Both the position numbers and the translations under genes were made by a program. This document shows, in pieces, positions 1 through 9,598 of a stretch of 64,000 nt of DNA (positions within the stretch are counted from its first letter, which is position 1; the number at the start of each line of letters is the position of its first letter). Below the pieces are notes generated by a model. The model saw only the letters and a program-made list of their open reading frames with translations. It was not told the origin of the DNA and did not search any database. The DNA comes from Alteromonadaceae bacterium M269. GTDB lineage: Bacteria; Pseudomonadota; Gammaproteobacteria; Enterobacterales; Alteromonadaceae. The DNA lies in contig SMNZ01000004.1 in the NCBI GenBank assembly GCA_004353515.1, positions 264,360-328,359 of the forward strand. Reading direction: 5' to 3'.

Positions 1-187
1 TATAACGAGGCTCGAAAATCGTTTTGAGTTTGCTAATATCCAACGCTGTAGGTTCGTGAAAAACTGATTCACTAACACCGAGTTCCAGCAAACTATCCTT
101 TATCGCTTGATACTTCTCAATAGGAAATCGGTGCTTAAAAGGGAGTTCTAGTTGGCTATAAATCGGGTGGAAAACAAGTGGGATCAT
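1..187 (-). CDS. Histone deacetylase / acetylpolyamine deacetylase family protein (N-terminal part only)
   Basis: The gene runs off the left edge, so only the first 62 residues are visible. The protein begins MIPLVFHPIY and continues with LPFKHRFPIEKY at residues 15-26, the recognisable N-terminus of the bacterial class II histone deacetylase / acetylpolyamine amidohydrolase family. These are zinc-dependent deacetylases whose bacterial substrates are often unknown. The zinc-binding His/Asp residues lie further downstream and are not in the window, so activity cannot be judged. The ATG at 187 opens directly into the conserved block, which supports this start, although the ribosome binding site is weak. 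It lies downstream of the gamma-glutamyltransferase gene on the same strand, about 100 bp away and after a hairpin, so co-transcription is uncertain. Confidence 0.75.
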   Translation of the reverse strand, partial: MIPLVFHPIYSQLELPFKHRFPIEKYQAIKDSLLELGVSESVFHEPTALDISKLKTIFEPRY

Positions 188-243
188 TAATGTTCAATTG
201 AAGTGCTTTGATCTTATTATATCGTTCGTTGCAATGTATGAAA

Positions 244-271
244 TCGCTTGATGAGAATACTCACCAAGCGA
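244..271 (-). terminator. Hairpin downstream of the gamma-glutamyltransferase gene
   Basis: A perfect 7-bp inverted repeat (TCGCTTG ... CAAGCGA), with an inner GAG/CTC pairing, starts 18 bp past the stop codon of the leftward gamma-glutamyltransferase gene. On that strand it is followed only by a short T-containing stretch, so it is a plausible but not strong intrinsic terminator or attenuator before the deacetylase gene. Confidence 0.4.
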
Positions 272-288
272 ATAAACGTCATTATAGA

Positions 289-2205
289 TTACCAAGCAAT
301 ACCGTAATCTTCACCAAAATCACTGGCTCCACCCCACATAGTGCCATTCTCTTCATCGAAGTAGATAGCCGTAATAGGGCCTGAAGTACGTTTAGCAAAC
401 TCCACTTTGTAGCCTTTTTTCTCAAGATCTTCGACAACCCAATTAGGTACGTCGTCCCTAATCAACAAACGTCCAGGCTGAGATTGATGATCACCAAATG
501 AACTTTGCATTTGATAACTGTTGATATTAGCAGCTTCAACGGCTTGCTGAACGTTCATATCAAACTCAACCATATTCAGGAAAAACTGCAGTAAATTCTG
601 ATCTTGCGAATCACCACCTTGTACCGCAAAAGACAGATAAGGTTTACCGTCTTTCAATGCCATACCCGGTGTCAAAGTCGCTCGAGGACGTTGCCCTGGG
701 CGAAGAACGTTGTAGGGATTAATCGCTTCATCCAACACGAAACTTTGCATACGCTGGCTCAAACCAATGCCCGTTTTTCCAGCGATAAAAGGTGGGATCC
801 AGCCGCCACTCGGCGTTATAGATACCACCCAGCCTTCAGCGTCTGCAGTTTGAATAGAAGTTGTGCCAGCCAAGAAAGCTTCATCATGTGTCATCAAATT
901 AGCTTGCTGGAATCCAGCTTCGCCTGCAGCACCTGATTTAGGTGGAATAGGCGACCAGTTTTTTAATAAATTTTTATAGGGGTTCTTACCTTTTTGAAAA
1001 CGGTAAGGGTCGCCAGGCTTGGCATTAACGTCATTCTTTTCCCAATTGATTTGGTCATAACGATGCTTGGCATACTTCTTAGATAATAGGCCATCAATCG
1101 GCTCTTCAGGCGGCACATAAGGGTCGCCGTAATAGAAATCCCTATCAGCAAACGCCATATTCATACTTTGATAAAGCGTATGTATATACTGACTGCTGTT
1201 GTAGCCCATAGACTTAACATCGGCATTTTCTAAAATATTCAGAGCCTGCAACATAGCAGGCCCTTGGACCCAATGCGTTAGCTTGTAAACATCAACACCA
1301 CGATAATTAGTACTAACAGGTTCCTCAATGTAGACCTGCCAATTGGCGAGATCTTCCATAGTGATTAGCCCGCCTTCAGCCTGAGTCGCCCTAACAATTT
1401 CCTGAGCGATATCACCTTTATAGAAGCGATCATAGGCAGCCATGATAGCACCTTTTCGAGATTTGCCAGCAGATAGCGCTTTTTGCTCAGCTTCCACCAG
1501 CTTCATCAACGTATTGTACAAATCGGTTTGGACTAAGACCTCTCCAGCACTTACTGCTGCGCGCTTAGAAGGATCACTCTCGTCTAGATGAGGCAACAGT
1601 ATGCGTTTGCTATCCGGCCATTGGGCAATAGTGTCACGATGGCGTTCGATATTATTCGCTTGAGACTCCTCAATGGGATACCCCTTCGCCATATTCATCG
1701 CTGGCTCAAGCACATCTTTCAAACTCATGGTGCCGTACTCGGCCAACATCACCATAAGACCACCTGGCGTGCCCGGTGTCACAGCTGCTAGAGGCCCATA
1801 TTCAGGCGGATATAGCATTCCTTTCCCTCTAAAGAAATCAACCGTAGCACCACTTGGAGCGACACCCAATGCATTAATCCCCTTAACTTCTTTCGTATGG
1901 GGGTTGTATATAAGCGCCTGAGTTTCACCACCCCATCCTAAGGTATCCCACATAGTGGATGTTGCTGCCAACATAGTACAGGCCGCATCAATAGCATTTC
2001 CGCCACGAGTAAATGTCATTGCGCCTGCCGTTGCAGCTAGTGGTTTACCCGTTATTGCAACCCAATGTTTGCCATGCAATACTGGTTTTGCTGTTCTTTC
2101 AGCAGCTTGAGAATGGGCAGAAGTAAGGGATAGCACTAGAGTTAAACCGCCAATGGCAGCACGACCAAACAGAGCTTTTGGTCGTTTAAAAGCCTCAACG
2201 AACAT
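289..2205 (-). CDS. Gamma-glutamyltransferase family protein, secreted
   Basis: This 638-residue Ntn-hydrolase belongs to the gamma-glutamyltransferase family, whose precursors self-cleave to expose a catalytic N-terminal threonine. A signal peptide is visible at about residues 1-34, so the enzyme probably acts in the periplasm. The GTTS motif at about 447-450 places the predicted nucleophile at Thr448. The usual GGNAIDAA block is at 68-75 and the glycine-rich PSGG near 465-468 corresponds to the small-subunit pocket. The length is somewhat above the 560-590 usual for Ggt, so it could be a paralogue acting on a different gamma-glutamyl or acyl substrate instead of glutathione. The gene stands alone between a hairpin and a divergent lipoprotein gene. 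Family assignment is firm; substrate is not. Confidence 0.9.
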   Translation of the reverse strand: MFVEAFKRPKALFGRAAIGGLTLVLSLTSAHSQAAERTAKPVLHGKHWVAITGKPLAATAGAMTFTRGGNAIDAACTMLAATSTMWDTLGWGGETQALIYNPHTKEVKGINALGVAPSGATVDFFRGKGMLYPPEYGPLAAVTPGTPGGLMVMLAEYGTMSLKDVLEPAMNMAKGYPIEESQANNIERHRDTIAQWPDSKRILLPHLDESDPSKRAAVSAGEVLVQTDLYNTLMKLVEAEQKALSAGKSRKGAIMAAYDRFYKGDIAQEIVRATQAEGGLITMEDLANWQVYIEEPVSTNYRGVDVYKLTHWVQGPAMLQALNILENADVKSMGYNSSQYIHTLYQSMNMAFADRDFYYGDPYVPPEEPIDGLLSKKYAKHRYDQINWEKNDVNAKPGDPYRFQKGKNPYKNLLKNWSPIPPKSGAAGEAGFQQANLMTHDEAFLAGTTSIQTADAEGWVVSITPSGGWIPPFIAGKTGIGLSQRMQSFVLDEAINPYNVLRPGQRPRATLTPGMALKDGKPYLSFAVQGGDSQDQNLLQFFLNMVEFDMNVQQAVEAANINSYQMQSSFGDHQSQPGRLLIRDDVPNWVVEDLEKKGYKVEFAKRTSGPITAIYFDEENGTMWGGASDFGEDYGIAW

Positions 2206-2315
2206 AAGGTAAACCTCTCTTTTTTAAGTTGGGAATGACTTTAATCAGGAACCTAGTTTTCCTCATGTTAAACAGCGATTTTAGGATAAGCAATATCACG
2301 CTTTGTATTGATTTT

Positions 2316-2846
2316 ATGCAACTGGAAACCTGGCTTAAACGCATACCCACAAAAACAATACTCACCTTCTTCACTCTTTTCTTAGTTAACGCATGTGCAG
2401 CACAAAACCAATCAAGACATTTAATAGCAGACATTGCTAAAGATTATTTCGAGGTATATGCCAAGCGCCAAGACTTCAAGAGGTTTATGAGCTTTTACGA
2501 TGACAATGCACAATTTAACGACATCATTTACGGTAACCATTTATCAGGTAAGCATGAAATCGCCGAATTTTTAAACTGGAATAAAGGTCATTTTAAGCTG
2601 CTATCTGGAAATGAAATACTGACAGTCACGAGCCAAACAGTCGAAGACAATAGCGTCGTTACCGAAGGCTACTTTCATCAGTTTTCGTACGATAAACAAA
2701 ACCTTGGCCCTTGGCTGTTTATTATCAAACTTGAGTTCAACGACCAAGGTAAAGTAGTCAAACAGACTGACTGGATAAATTATACGCCTCGGGAGCATTT
2801 CCTGGGAGGCCAGAACATGAACAATAAGCTCATCAAAGATAAATAA
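2316..2846 (+). CDS. SnoaL/NTF2-like lipoprotein, putative
   Basis: The start was moved to the ATG at 2316 because translation from there gives a proper export signal: a positively charged N-terminus, a hydrophobic segment (TILTFFTLFLV) and a lipobox-like VNAC, suggesting an envelope lipoprotein of about 176 residues. The mature part (DYFEVYAKRQDFKRFMSFYD, later GPWLFIIKLEF and TDWINYTP) has the pattern of a SnoaL-like/NTF2 fold: an alpha-helix, a small polar pocket and a curved sheet. Such proteins bind or isomerise small hydrophobic ligands, but no catalytic residue is diagnostic here. It lies 10 bp upstream of yceH on the same strand and is probably co-transcribed with it. Confidence 0.6.
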   Translation: MQLETWLKRIPTKTILTFFTLFLVNACAAQNQSRHLIADIAKDYFEVYAKRQDFKRFMSFYDDNAQFNDIIYGNHLSGKHEIAEFLNWNKGHFKLLSGNEILTVTSQTVEDNSVVTEGYFHQFSYDKQNLGPWLFIIKLEFNDQGKVVKQTDWINYTPREHFLGGQNMNNKLIKDK

Positions 2847-2856
2847 GGGATAATCA

Positions 2857-3531
2857 ATGATCGTAAATTTAACACCAGCTCAAGCACGCGTTATCGGCGT
2901 TATGCTTGAAAAAGAAGTTACAACACCGGACCAATATCCGTTATCACTCAATGGCCTGACAACAGGTTGCAACCAAAAGAGCAATAGAGAGCCTGTTATG
3001 TCGTTAAGTGAACAGGAAGTTCAGGTCATCCTAGATGAGCTCAAAGAGAAGAAGCTGATCAATGACCAAGCGGGTTATGGCAGCCGTGTTGTCAAATACT
3101 CACACCGATTCTGTAATACTGAATTTGGTGATTTAAAATTCACTCAACAACAAACAGCCATCATTTGCGTATTGTTATTAAGAGGTCCGCAAACACCTGG
3201 TGAATTAAGAACTCGCACCAACAGGCTCGCCGAATTCAATAATGTTGATGAGGTTGAAGCCGCTTTGAATTCAATCAAAGCAGTAAATGGCGATCCTGTT
3301 GTTATCAAGCTTGAAAGAGAACCTGGAAAACGCGAATCGCGTTATATGCACTTGTTTACGGATATTAGCGAATACAAAGCAGCATCAGTTGACACCAGCC
3401 AACCTGCTACTTCTCAGGAAAGTCTACCCAATGACACCATCTCGCGAATTGAGTCATTGGAAGAACAAGTGGAAGCATTGACTAAACAAGTTGCGTCATT
3501 GACAGAGATGGTAGAGATATTGTCTGAGTAA
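2857..3531 (+). CDS. yceH: YceH family protein (UPF0502, DUF480)
   Basis: The protein has the full 224-residue length of the YceH family, with its hallmark N-terminus (LTPAQARVIGVMLEKE, then TPDQYPLSLNGLTTGCNQKSN at about 23-43) and a second winged-helix unit (QTPGELRTRTNRL, about 111-123). YceH proteins are predicted tandem winged-helix proteins of unknown cellular role; DNA or protein binding is assumed from the fold. The C-terminus (about 193-224) is a leucine/valine heptad coiled coil, suggesting dimerisation. A GGGA-type ribosome binding site precedes the ATG. The gene converges on ybiT, with REP-like hairpins filling the gap. Confidence 0.93.
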   Translation: MIVNLTPAQARVIGVMLEKEVTTPDQYPLSLNGLTTGCNQKSNREPVMSLSEQEVQVILDELKEKKLINDQAGYGSRVVKYSHRFCNTEFGDLKFTQQQTAIICVLLLRGPQTPGELRTRTNRLAEFNNVDEVEAALNSIKAVNGDPVVIKLEREPGKRESRYMHLFTDISEYKAASVDTSQPATSQESLPNDTISRIESLEEQVEALTKQVASLTEMVEILSE

Positions 3532-3550
3532 TGTTTTTTCGTGCTGAAGA

Positions 3551-3727
3551 GGTTCGCGGATAAATCCAGCTCCTACATCCCAAATCCAAGCCTGTAGGAG
3601 CAAGCTTTAACTGCAAATAAGCCTCTAAGTTTGAAGTTATTCGCGAACAAGTTCGGCTCCTACATCTAATCAAACCAAAACCTGTAGGAGTAAGCTTTAG
3701 CTGCGAACAAGTTCAGTTCCTATAAGC
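3551..3727. repeat. Cluster of REP-like inverted repeats (GTAGGAGC family)
   Basis: The gap between convergent yceH and ybiT contains alternating copies of a short element: GCGGATAAATCCAGCTCCTACA at 3556-3577 (written here as two half motifs, GCGGATAAATCCAG and CTCCTACA), CCTGTAGGAGCAAGCTTTAA from 3591, TTCGCGAACAAGTTCGGCTC from 3640, and CCTGTAGGAGTAAGCTTTAG from 3681 continuing to GTTCAGTTCCTATA. Adjacent copies are in opposite orientation, so each pair forms a long imperfect hairpin. The pattern (GTAGGAGC ... GCGAA) is like the REP/BIME elements of pseudomonads. A second site occurs at 14545-14616. Confidence 0.8.
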
Positions 3728-3728
3728 C

Positions 3729-5315
3729 CTATACTTCTTGGCTTGCTAAGTACTCGTCATAAGTACCGTGGAAATCAACAATGCCATTCGGCGTTAATTC
3801 AATAATGCGAGTAGCCAAAGAAGATACAAACTCACGGTCATGACTTACAAAAATCAGTGTGCCTGCGTAATTTTCTAACGCTAAGTTAAGTGATTCAATA
3901 GACTCCATATCCAAGTGGTTAGTCGGCTCATCCATCACCATGATATTCGGCTTTTGAAGCATCAACTTACCAAATAGCATCCGTCCTTGTTCACCACCTG
4001 AAATCACATCAACTGTTTTTTTAATTTCATTTTGGGAGAACAACAAACGCCCTAGCGTTGATCGCATAACTTGCTCGTCGTCACCTTCTTTACCCCATTG
4101 ATACATCCAATCCATGAGGTTTTTATCACTTTCGAAATCAGCCGCATGGTCTTGTGCGTAATAGCCAATATTGGCATTTTCAGACCATTTGATGTCACCA
4201 CCATCTGCGTCTAAGTCGCCAACTAAGCACTTAAGCAATGTGGTTTTACCGATACCATTCGGACCGATAATCGCCAAACGCTCTCCTACTTCGAGCATTA
4301 AATCCAACCCAGCAAAAAGAGGCTCATCAAATGACTTGGCTAGCCCGTTGATTTCCAGTGCTTGCCTATGCAATTTTTTCTCTTGCTCAAATCGGATATA
4401 AGGATTCTGGCGGCTAGAAGGTTTAACTTCTTCAAGCTGGATTTTGTCAATCTGCTTCGCACGTGATGTTGCCTGTTTTGACTTAGATGCATTAGCAGAG
4501 AATCGACTTACGAAAGTTCTTAGTTCAGCTATTTGCGCTTTCTTCTTGGCATTATCTGCCAACAAACGTTCACGAGCTTGGGTTGCTGCTGTCATATATT
4601 CATCGTAGTTGCCAGCAAACACTCGAAGTTCACCATAATCCAAGTCAGCCATATGTGTACAAACGCTGTTTAAGAAGTGGCGATCGTGCGAGATGATAAT
4701 CATAGTGCACTGACGTTCATTCAACACACCTTCTAACCAACGAATAGTATTGATATCCAAGTTGTTGGTTGGTTCATCGAGCAACATGATATCTGGATCA
4801 CCGAACAGCACCTGAGCCAGTAACACACGTAGTTTCCACCCAGGTGCAATTTCACTCATTGGGCCATAATGTTGTTCAACGGGAATACCAACACCAATCA
4901 GCAGCTCTCCGGCTCTTGCTTCCGCTGTGTAACCATCCATCTCAGCAAATTCAGCTTCCAAATCGCCAGCACGTATACCGTCTTCATCTGTCATCTCAGC
5001 TTTGGCATAAATAGCATCACGCTCCGACTTAACCGCCCAAAGCTCTTCATGGCCCATAACAACAGTGTCGATAACGCTGTACTCTTCGTACGCAAATTGA
5101 TCCTGCTTTAGCTTACCGATACGCTCATTTGGATCTTTGGAAACATTTCCTGCACTTGGCTCTAAGTCTTTACCTAAGATCTTCATAAAGGTCGATTTAC
5201 CACAGCCGTTAGCACCAATTAAACCGTAGCGATTACCTTCACCAAATTTAACTGAGACATTTTCAAAAAGTGGCTTAGCGCCAAATTGCATTGTGATATT
5301 TGCGGTAGTAAGCAA
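3729..5315 (-). CDS. ybiT: ABC-F ATPase YbiT
   Basis: This is a 528-residue soluble ABC-F protein with two nucleotide-binding domains and no membrane segment. Walker A motifs are GANGCGKST (about 34-42) and GPNGIGKTT (about 349-357), with Walker B regions [11 protein letters not shown] and [11 protein letters not shown]. The second domain has the signature SGGEQ; the first has the unusual APGWKLRV characteristic of YbiT. The inter-domain linker (about 250-310) carries the basic coiled coil ([19 protein letters not shown]). Similarity to Escherichia coli YbiT runs along the whole protein. ABC-F factors bind the ribosomal E site and modulate translation; the precise role of YbiT is not settled. 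It is an isolated gene converging on yceH. Confidence 0.95.
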   Translation of the reverse strand: MLTTANITMQFGAKPLFENVSVKFGEGNRYGLIGANGCGKSTFMKILGKDLEPSAGNVSKDPNERIGKLKQDQFAYEEYSVIDTVVMGHEELWAVKSERDAIYAKAEMTDEDGIRAGDLEAEFAEMDGYTAEARAGELLIGVGIPVEQHYGPMSEIAPGWKLRVLLAQVLFGDPDIMLLDEPTNNLDINTIRWLEGVLNERQCTMIIISHDRHFLNSVCTHMADLDYGELRVFAGNYDEYMTAATQARERLLADNAKKKAQIAELRTFVSRFSANASKSKQATSRAKQIDKIQLEEVKPSSRQNPYIRFEQEKKLHRQALEINGLAKSFDEPLFAGLDLMLEVGERLAIIGPNGIGKTTLLKCLVGDLDADGGDIKWSENANIGYYAQDHAADFESDKNLMDWMYQWGKEGDDEQVMRSTLGRLLFSQNEIKKTVDVISGGEQGRMLFGKLMLQKPNIMVMDEPTNHLDMESIESLNLALENYAGTLIFVSHDREFVSSLATRIIELTPNGIVDFHGTYDEYLASQEV

Positions 5316-5505
5316 TGTTCTATTCCTGTATGAAGGGTGAGCTGGGTATTAGGGTGTGTTGACCTTAGGGCACAAAAACGGCGCGTATTATGCCCGAAAA
5401 GCACCAAAACCCCAACAAAAGAAGCTCTACAGCCTGTTGATTATTGTGCTCCCATAAAGCAAAAGCTACTATACGCGTCAACTTATGCCTTCTAGTTAAC
5501 AGACT

Positions 5506-6474
5506 ATGTTACTCAGACTGTTTTTGTGGTCGCTTTTAGCCTTTCTGATGATGCATACAGCATCTGTTTTCGCAGCTCCAATTGCAGAGTTACAAGACCC
5601 TTCTCCGAAAACGCCCAAACAGGAGCCCGATAGCAAATTGACATTTGTCGGCTCTGATACCATGGCTAATTTAATCTTTTTTTGGATGGAAGAGTTTCAA
5701 CGAACCCACCCTAACATTGGATCTGAGGTACATGCTGAAGGCTCATCAACGGCTCCAGCCGCTTTATTGAAGGGGCAATCGAATATTGCTCCCATGAGTC
5801 GGGCAATGACAAAAACTGAGCTAACGACATTTGAAGAAGCATGGGGCTATAAACCCACTCGAGTGAGAGTAGCGTTGGATGCCCTCGCCATCTTTGTTCA
5901 TAGTGAAAACCCAATTAACACTCTGACTTTAGAACAAATCGACAGCATTTTTTCATCTACACAAAACTGTTCGACAACCCCCAGCATTGTCAGTTGGGGG
6001 AAAATACCTGGAGGCCTTGAAGGGCAGCCTATCAGGCTTTATGGGCGCACTAAAAACTCAGGTTCCAGTGACTTTTTTAAAGAAGTAGGACTATGCAAAG
6101 GCTCTTACAAACGCTCTATCATTGAGCTCCCCGGCTCAGCATCTGTCATACAAGCTATATCATCAGATATTGCAGCAATTGGTTTTTCAGGAATAGGTTA
6201 TAAAACCTCTGGGGTTAAAAACGTTCACCCAATCACCTCGAGCGGACAGGTTTTACTGCCAAGTAATGAAAATATCACCAGTGGCGATTATCCGTTTTCC
6301 CGTTATCTGTATTTGTACCTAAACAAAAAACCGGGACACCCATTACCTCAATTAGAACAAGAGTTCATGGAACTCGTTTTATCCGCTGCAGGACAAAACA
6401 TCGTTGAGTTAGACGGTTTTAGCGCTTTAACAAGAAATGAAATCACCAAACAGCTAAAACTCATTCAGCCATAA
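5506..6474 (+). CDS. PstS-like phosphate-binding periplasmic protein, orphan
   Basis: The 322-residue protein has a signal peptide ending near residue 23 (VFAAP) and a type II periplasmic binding fold of the PstS family: FVGSDTMANLIFFW (about 47-60), the EGSSTAP anion-binding segment (about 77-83), and later GRTKNSGSSDFF, matching the second phosphate-binding loop. It probably captures phosphate or another oxyanion. No pstCAB permease or ATPase and no phoBR genes are nearby; it is flanked divergently by ybiT and convergently by a GGDEF/EAL gene with a 6-bp gap. Orphan PstS-like proteins can serve as scavengers or as components of surface or alkaline-phosphatase systems. The ribosome binding site at the ATG is weak. 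Confidence 0.85.
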   Translation: MLLRLFLWSLLAFLMMHTASVFAAPIAELQDPSPKTPKQEPDSKLTFVGSDTMANLIFFWMEEFQRTHPNIGSEVHAEGSSTAPAALLKGQSNIAPMSRAMTKTELTTFEEAWGYKPTRVRVALDALAIFVHSENPINTLTLEQIDSIFSSTQNCSTTPSIVSWGKIPGGLEGQPIRLYGRTKNSGSSDFFKEVGLCKGSYKRSIIELPGSASVIQAISSDIAAIGFSGIGYKTSGVKNVHPITSSGQVLLPSNENITSGDYPFSRYLYLYLNKKPGHPLPQLEQEFMELVLSAAGQNIVELDGFSALTRNEITKQLKLIQP

Positions 6475-6480
6475 AAATCA

Positions 6481-9360
6481 TCACAGCGCTATTTTACTCG
6501 TATAGGATTGTAAAAACTGAGCGAAGTTTTCAGGTTTTGAAATCGCAAAGCCCTGTGCAAAGTTAACTCCGATATCTTGCAGCAATCTCTCCGTTTTCTC
6601 ATCCCCGACAAACTCAGCAATGGTCTGTTTTCCCATACTGGATGCAATGTCATGAATGGCTTTAACGGTTGCCAAGTCGCTCTTATCTTTAGCCATATCT
6701 TTTACGAAAGAACCGTCGATTTTCACGTAATCAACATCCATATTTTTAAGGTAGGTAAAGGACGACATACCCGCCCCGAAATCATCTAACGCAAATTGGC
6801 AACCAATTTCCCTTATCTCATCAATAAAGTTACTCGCATTCACCAAGTTGGTCACAGCTGAGGTTTCGGTAATTTCAAAACAGAGCTTATCAACCGGAAC
6901 CGGTGTATTTTTCAGGCGTGATAAAATGGTTTGCAGAACGGTAGGACTGTTCAAGCTAGCACCTGATAAATTAATCGCACACTTTTCGAGAACATGCAGG
7001 TGAGCAGGATATTCTTCAAGTAATGCCACCGTCTTTTCAAATACCCATTCATCAATTCTAGGCATTAGTCCATAACGCTCAGCAATAGGGATAAACATTG
7101 CGGGACTCACCAAAGACTCATCGTCGTCAAACATGCGTAACAAGATTTCATACCTAAGCTTGTCACGGTCACCCGCTAGCGACTTAATTGTTTGAAAATG
7201 AAGTTCGAAATAATCTTTATCTAACGCTTTTTGTATTTGAGACAAACATTCCAACTCCCTGTTACGATAATCCATATCCATGTCGTCTTGGTCATAAATG
7301 TAATATTGGTTTCGACCGTTACTCTTAGCGGTATAACAGGCGTTATCTGCATCCTTAACGAGATCAACGGCGTTTAAGCGATGTTTGTCAATTTCAACAA
7401 CACCAATACTGGCACCAACATGAAAAACCTTGCCTTCCCAAGAGAACCTAAATGCCGCCACATTCTTCAGTATATGCTGGAGCTTAGGCACCGCATCCTG
7501 TGCACCAACATCTTTTAAAATCATACAAAATTCATCGCCACCAACACGCGAGAGTAAATCGCTCTCTTCTAAGCTCTGACTTAAGATATTGGCAATATTT
7601 CTAAGCAGCTGGTCACCTGCCTGATGACCACAGGTGTCATTGACTAGCTTAAACTTATCCATATCGATATAGCACAAGGTTGAAACTGAATCCTTCTTAG
7701 CAATGACATCAATGGTTTCTTGCAAAATGCGTTCGAACGCATAACGGTTGAAGAGTCCGGTTAACTGGTCATGATTAGCTTGGAAAAAGACTTTCTGCTG
7801 CATCTCCAAGTCCTTAGTCACATCACGTCCAATGCCTTCAATCGCGATTAAATCGCCCTGTTTATCAAAGACAGGGGAATCAGAATAGCTAATGGTTTTT
7901 AACGTGTTCATCGAAGAGCGGTAAGTAATTTGATAAGGCTCAGATTTATGCTTTAAGCGAGACATCCTATCGTAGTCAAGCGCATCGGAGGCTGCCCCCA
8001 CGACGTACTTCTTGTGATTAACTTTAAATTCATTGGCTGAATAGCCCAGGATATCCTCGACACCCGAACTGATATACGTAAGCTCCCCTTTAGCATCAAC
8101 AGAATAAATAAAGTGTCCGTTTAAGCCGTCGACCAGACGCCTGAATTTCTCTTCACTTTGAATTAACCTTTGTTGATTAAGATACCTGGCAGTGATATCC
8201 CTCGCTGTCATTGCCAGCCCATTATCCGCTTTAACAACTTGTATTTTTAACCACTGCGCATTGGAAACAGGAGTGATGTTATGCCACTGGTATTCAAAGG
8301 GTTTCCCGGATGTCGCAACATCAAGATAATCCTCAAAATATTGCTCCATACCCATCATTTTTAACTGTCGCGAAAGCAAGTAATTCTTGGGAGATCGTAG
8401 ATTAAAGTTAAACCGGTGAGAGGCCACCTTATTCAAGTCAGTTAACCTAAAGTCGTCTATATTTCCGGTTTTACCTTCAACAACTTCATAAACAAACATA
8501 CTGTCCAAGGCCGCTTCACCTGCAGCTTTATAAAGCATTTGACTCTTGTTCAAGCTGGCAGAACTCTTGAGTTGCCAATACAGGAATAACGCCAGTAGCA
8601 TAGACATTGAACATCCTGCATAGAACACAATAGCTCCCATATTGATGTTCTTATCAGCTGTTTGGATAGTCATAGTCCACTGCCGATCGGCGAAGTCGAT
8701 CATTCTTGTTACAGAAGTGAATTCATCGACAAAATCACCATACTGGATCAGCATATTGCTGCCGTCTTTCAGCATAACACTGAATTGAGAGCCAATTAGT
8801 TCACCAATTAACACGTTCAACGTGGAGTTCAGATCAAACTCGGCAACGACATACCCAAGATCAACATTATTCTTATCGATTTGTATGGCAAAAAAGCTGA
8901 TGGGGTAATCACTGCTCATAAAGCTGGTACTCACCCCGTCATCAATTAAGCTGTCAGCATCAAAATTAAAATCAGCTAAAGAACGACCGAGCACTTCATC
9001 CCTTTGCTCAGACAAGATCGACCATTGAATAAGTAAATCAGATGAAATCCACCAAACATCTTTGATGCCAGGCAGGACGTTCTTCATGCTCGCTGCACGA
9101 GTATGGAACCAATCGGTAGGATTTGGGTGACGGCTAGGCCAGGTTCTGGTGAGCTCTCTTAATGAGCGCTTTCGATCAGCAGAGAAAACTTCTAACGCAT
9201 TAACAACTTGCTCTGCAACGGCTGTCGCTAAAGCTTCCCTACGCTCAGCTTCTCTGGCATCTAAGTAATAACGAGTAAAAGAAAAAAGCCCGGCTAAGCT
9301 CAAGAAAATGAAAATGGGCAATCCAATAACTCGTCGCCGCTGATCAATAAAAAACTTCAT
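6481..9360 (-). CDS. Membrane-bound PAS/GGDEF/EAL cyclic-di-GMP protein
   Basis: Architecture over 959 residues: transmembrane segment 11-29, periplasmic sensor about 30-240, second transmembrane segment 242-262, two PAS-like regions (about 275-395 and 402-515), GGDEF domain (about 520-690) and EAL domain (about 705-955). The GGDEF signature is intact (RVGGDEF, 605-611). The product-inhibition I-site, normally RxxD five residues before GGDEF, reads EESD at 598-601, so feedback inhibition is probably lost. The EAL motif reads EIL (738-740); metal and catalytic residues are present (INLSG near 796-800, ITET 830-833, DDFG 859-862, KIDG 880-883, AEFV 915-918, QG 936-937). Both synthesis and hydrolysis of cyclic-di-GMP are therefore possible. 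The gene is monocistronic and ends 6 bp from the PstS-like gene. Confidence 0.92.
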   Translation of the reverse strand: MKFFIDQRRRVIGLPIFIFLSLAGLFSFTRYYLDAREAERREALATAVAEQVVNALEVFSADRKRSLRELTRTWPSRHPNPTDWFHTRAASMKNVLPGIKDVWWISSDLLIQWSILSEQRDEVLGRSLADFNFDADSLIDDGVSTSFMSSDYPISFFAIQIDKNNVDLGYVVAEFDLNSTLNVLIGELIGSQFSVMLKDGSNMLIQYGDFVDEFTSVTRMIDFADRQWTMTIQTADKNINMGAIVFYAGCSMSMLLALFLYWQLKSSASLNKSQMLYKAAGEAALDSMFVYEVVEGKTGNIDDFRLTDLNKVASHRFNFNLRSPKNYLLSRQLKMMGMEQYFEDYLDVATSGKPFEYQWHNITPVSNAQWLKIQVVKADNGLAMTARDITARYLNQQRLIQSEEKFRRLVDGLNGHFIYSVDAKGELTYISSGVEDILGYSANEFKVNHKKYVVGAASDALDYDRMSRLKHKSEPYQITYRSSMNTLKTISYSDSPVFDKQGDLIAIEGIGRDVTKDLEMQQKVFFQANHDQLTGLFNRYAFERILQETIDVIAKKDSVSTLCYIDMDKFKLVNDTCGHQAGDQLLRNIANILSQSLEESDLLSRVGGDEFCMILKDVGAQDAVPKLQHILKNVAAFRFSWEGKVFHVGASIGVVEIDKHRLNAVDLVKDADNACYTAKSNGRNQYYIYDQDDMDMDYRNRELECLSQIQKALDKDYFELHFQTIKSLAGDRDKLRYEILLRMFDDDESLVSPAMFIPIAERYGLMPRIDEWVFEKTVALLEEYPAHLHVLEKCAINLSGASLNSPTVLQTILSRLKNTPVPVDKLCFEITETSAVTNLVNASNFIDEIREIGCQFALDDFGAGMSSFTYLKNMDVDYVKIDGSFVKDMAKDKSDLATVKAIHDIASSMGKQTIAEFVGDEKTERLLQDIGVNFAQGFAISKPENFAQFLQSYTSKIAL

Positions 9361-9598
9361 GATTCACTCTCTAAAACAATGCGCTATTCGATGTTAAGCA
9401 GCATAACCAAATGAAATTATCACTAAGGATGCACGCAACGACTTTGATCCATGGATTGTTATGCTGGAATCACCTTCAATTCATCCCTGCCTGCGATCAT
9501 TGGGCATGAAGATTCTGTGACAAGGATATGACAGCTTTATGACGACAATTAAGGTGAAGTAGAGTTAATTGAAAAGATATGTTGAGGAGGGTATTGGT

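Noticed and set aside
604..936. Rightward open frame inside the gamma-glutamyltransferase gene
   Set aside because: It is antisense to a well-conserved enzyme, has no ribosome binding site and its translation resembles no domain.
2195..2434. Leftward open frame across the gap before the lipoprotein gene
   Set aside because: It overlaps the starts of two real divergent genes and shows no family features.
5506..6474. Phosphate transport operon around the PstS-like gene
   Set aside because: No pstC, pstA, pstB or phoU gene is near; the protein is an orphan binding protein.
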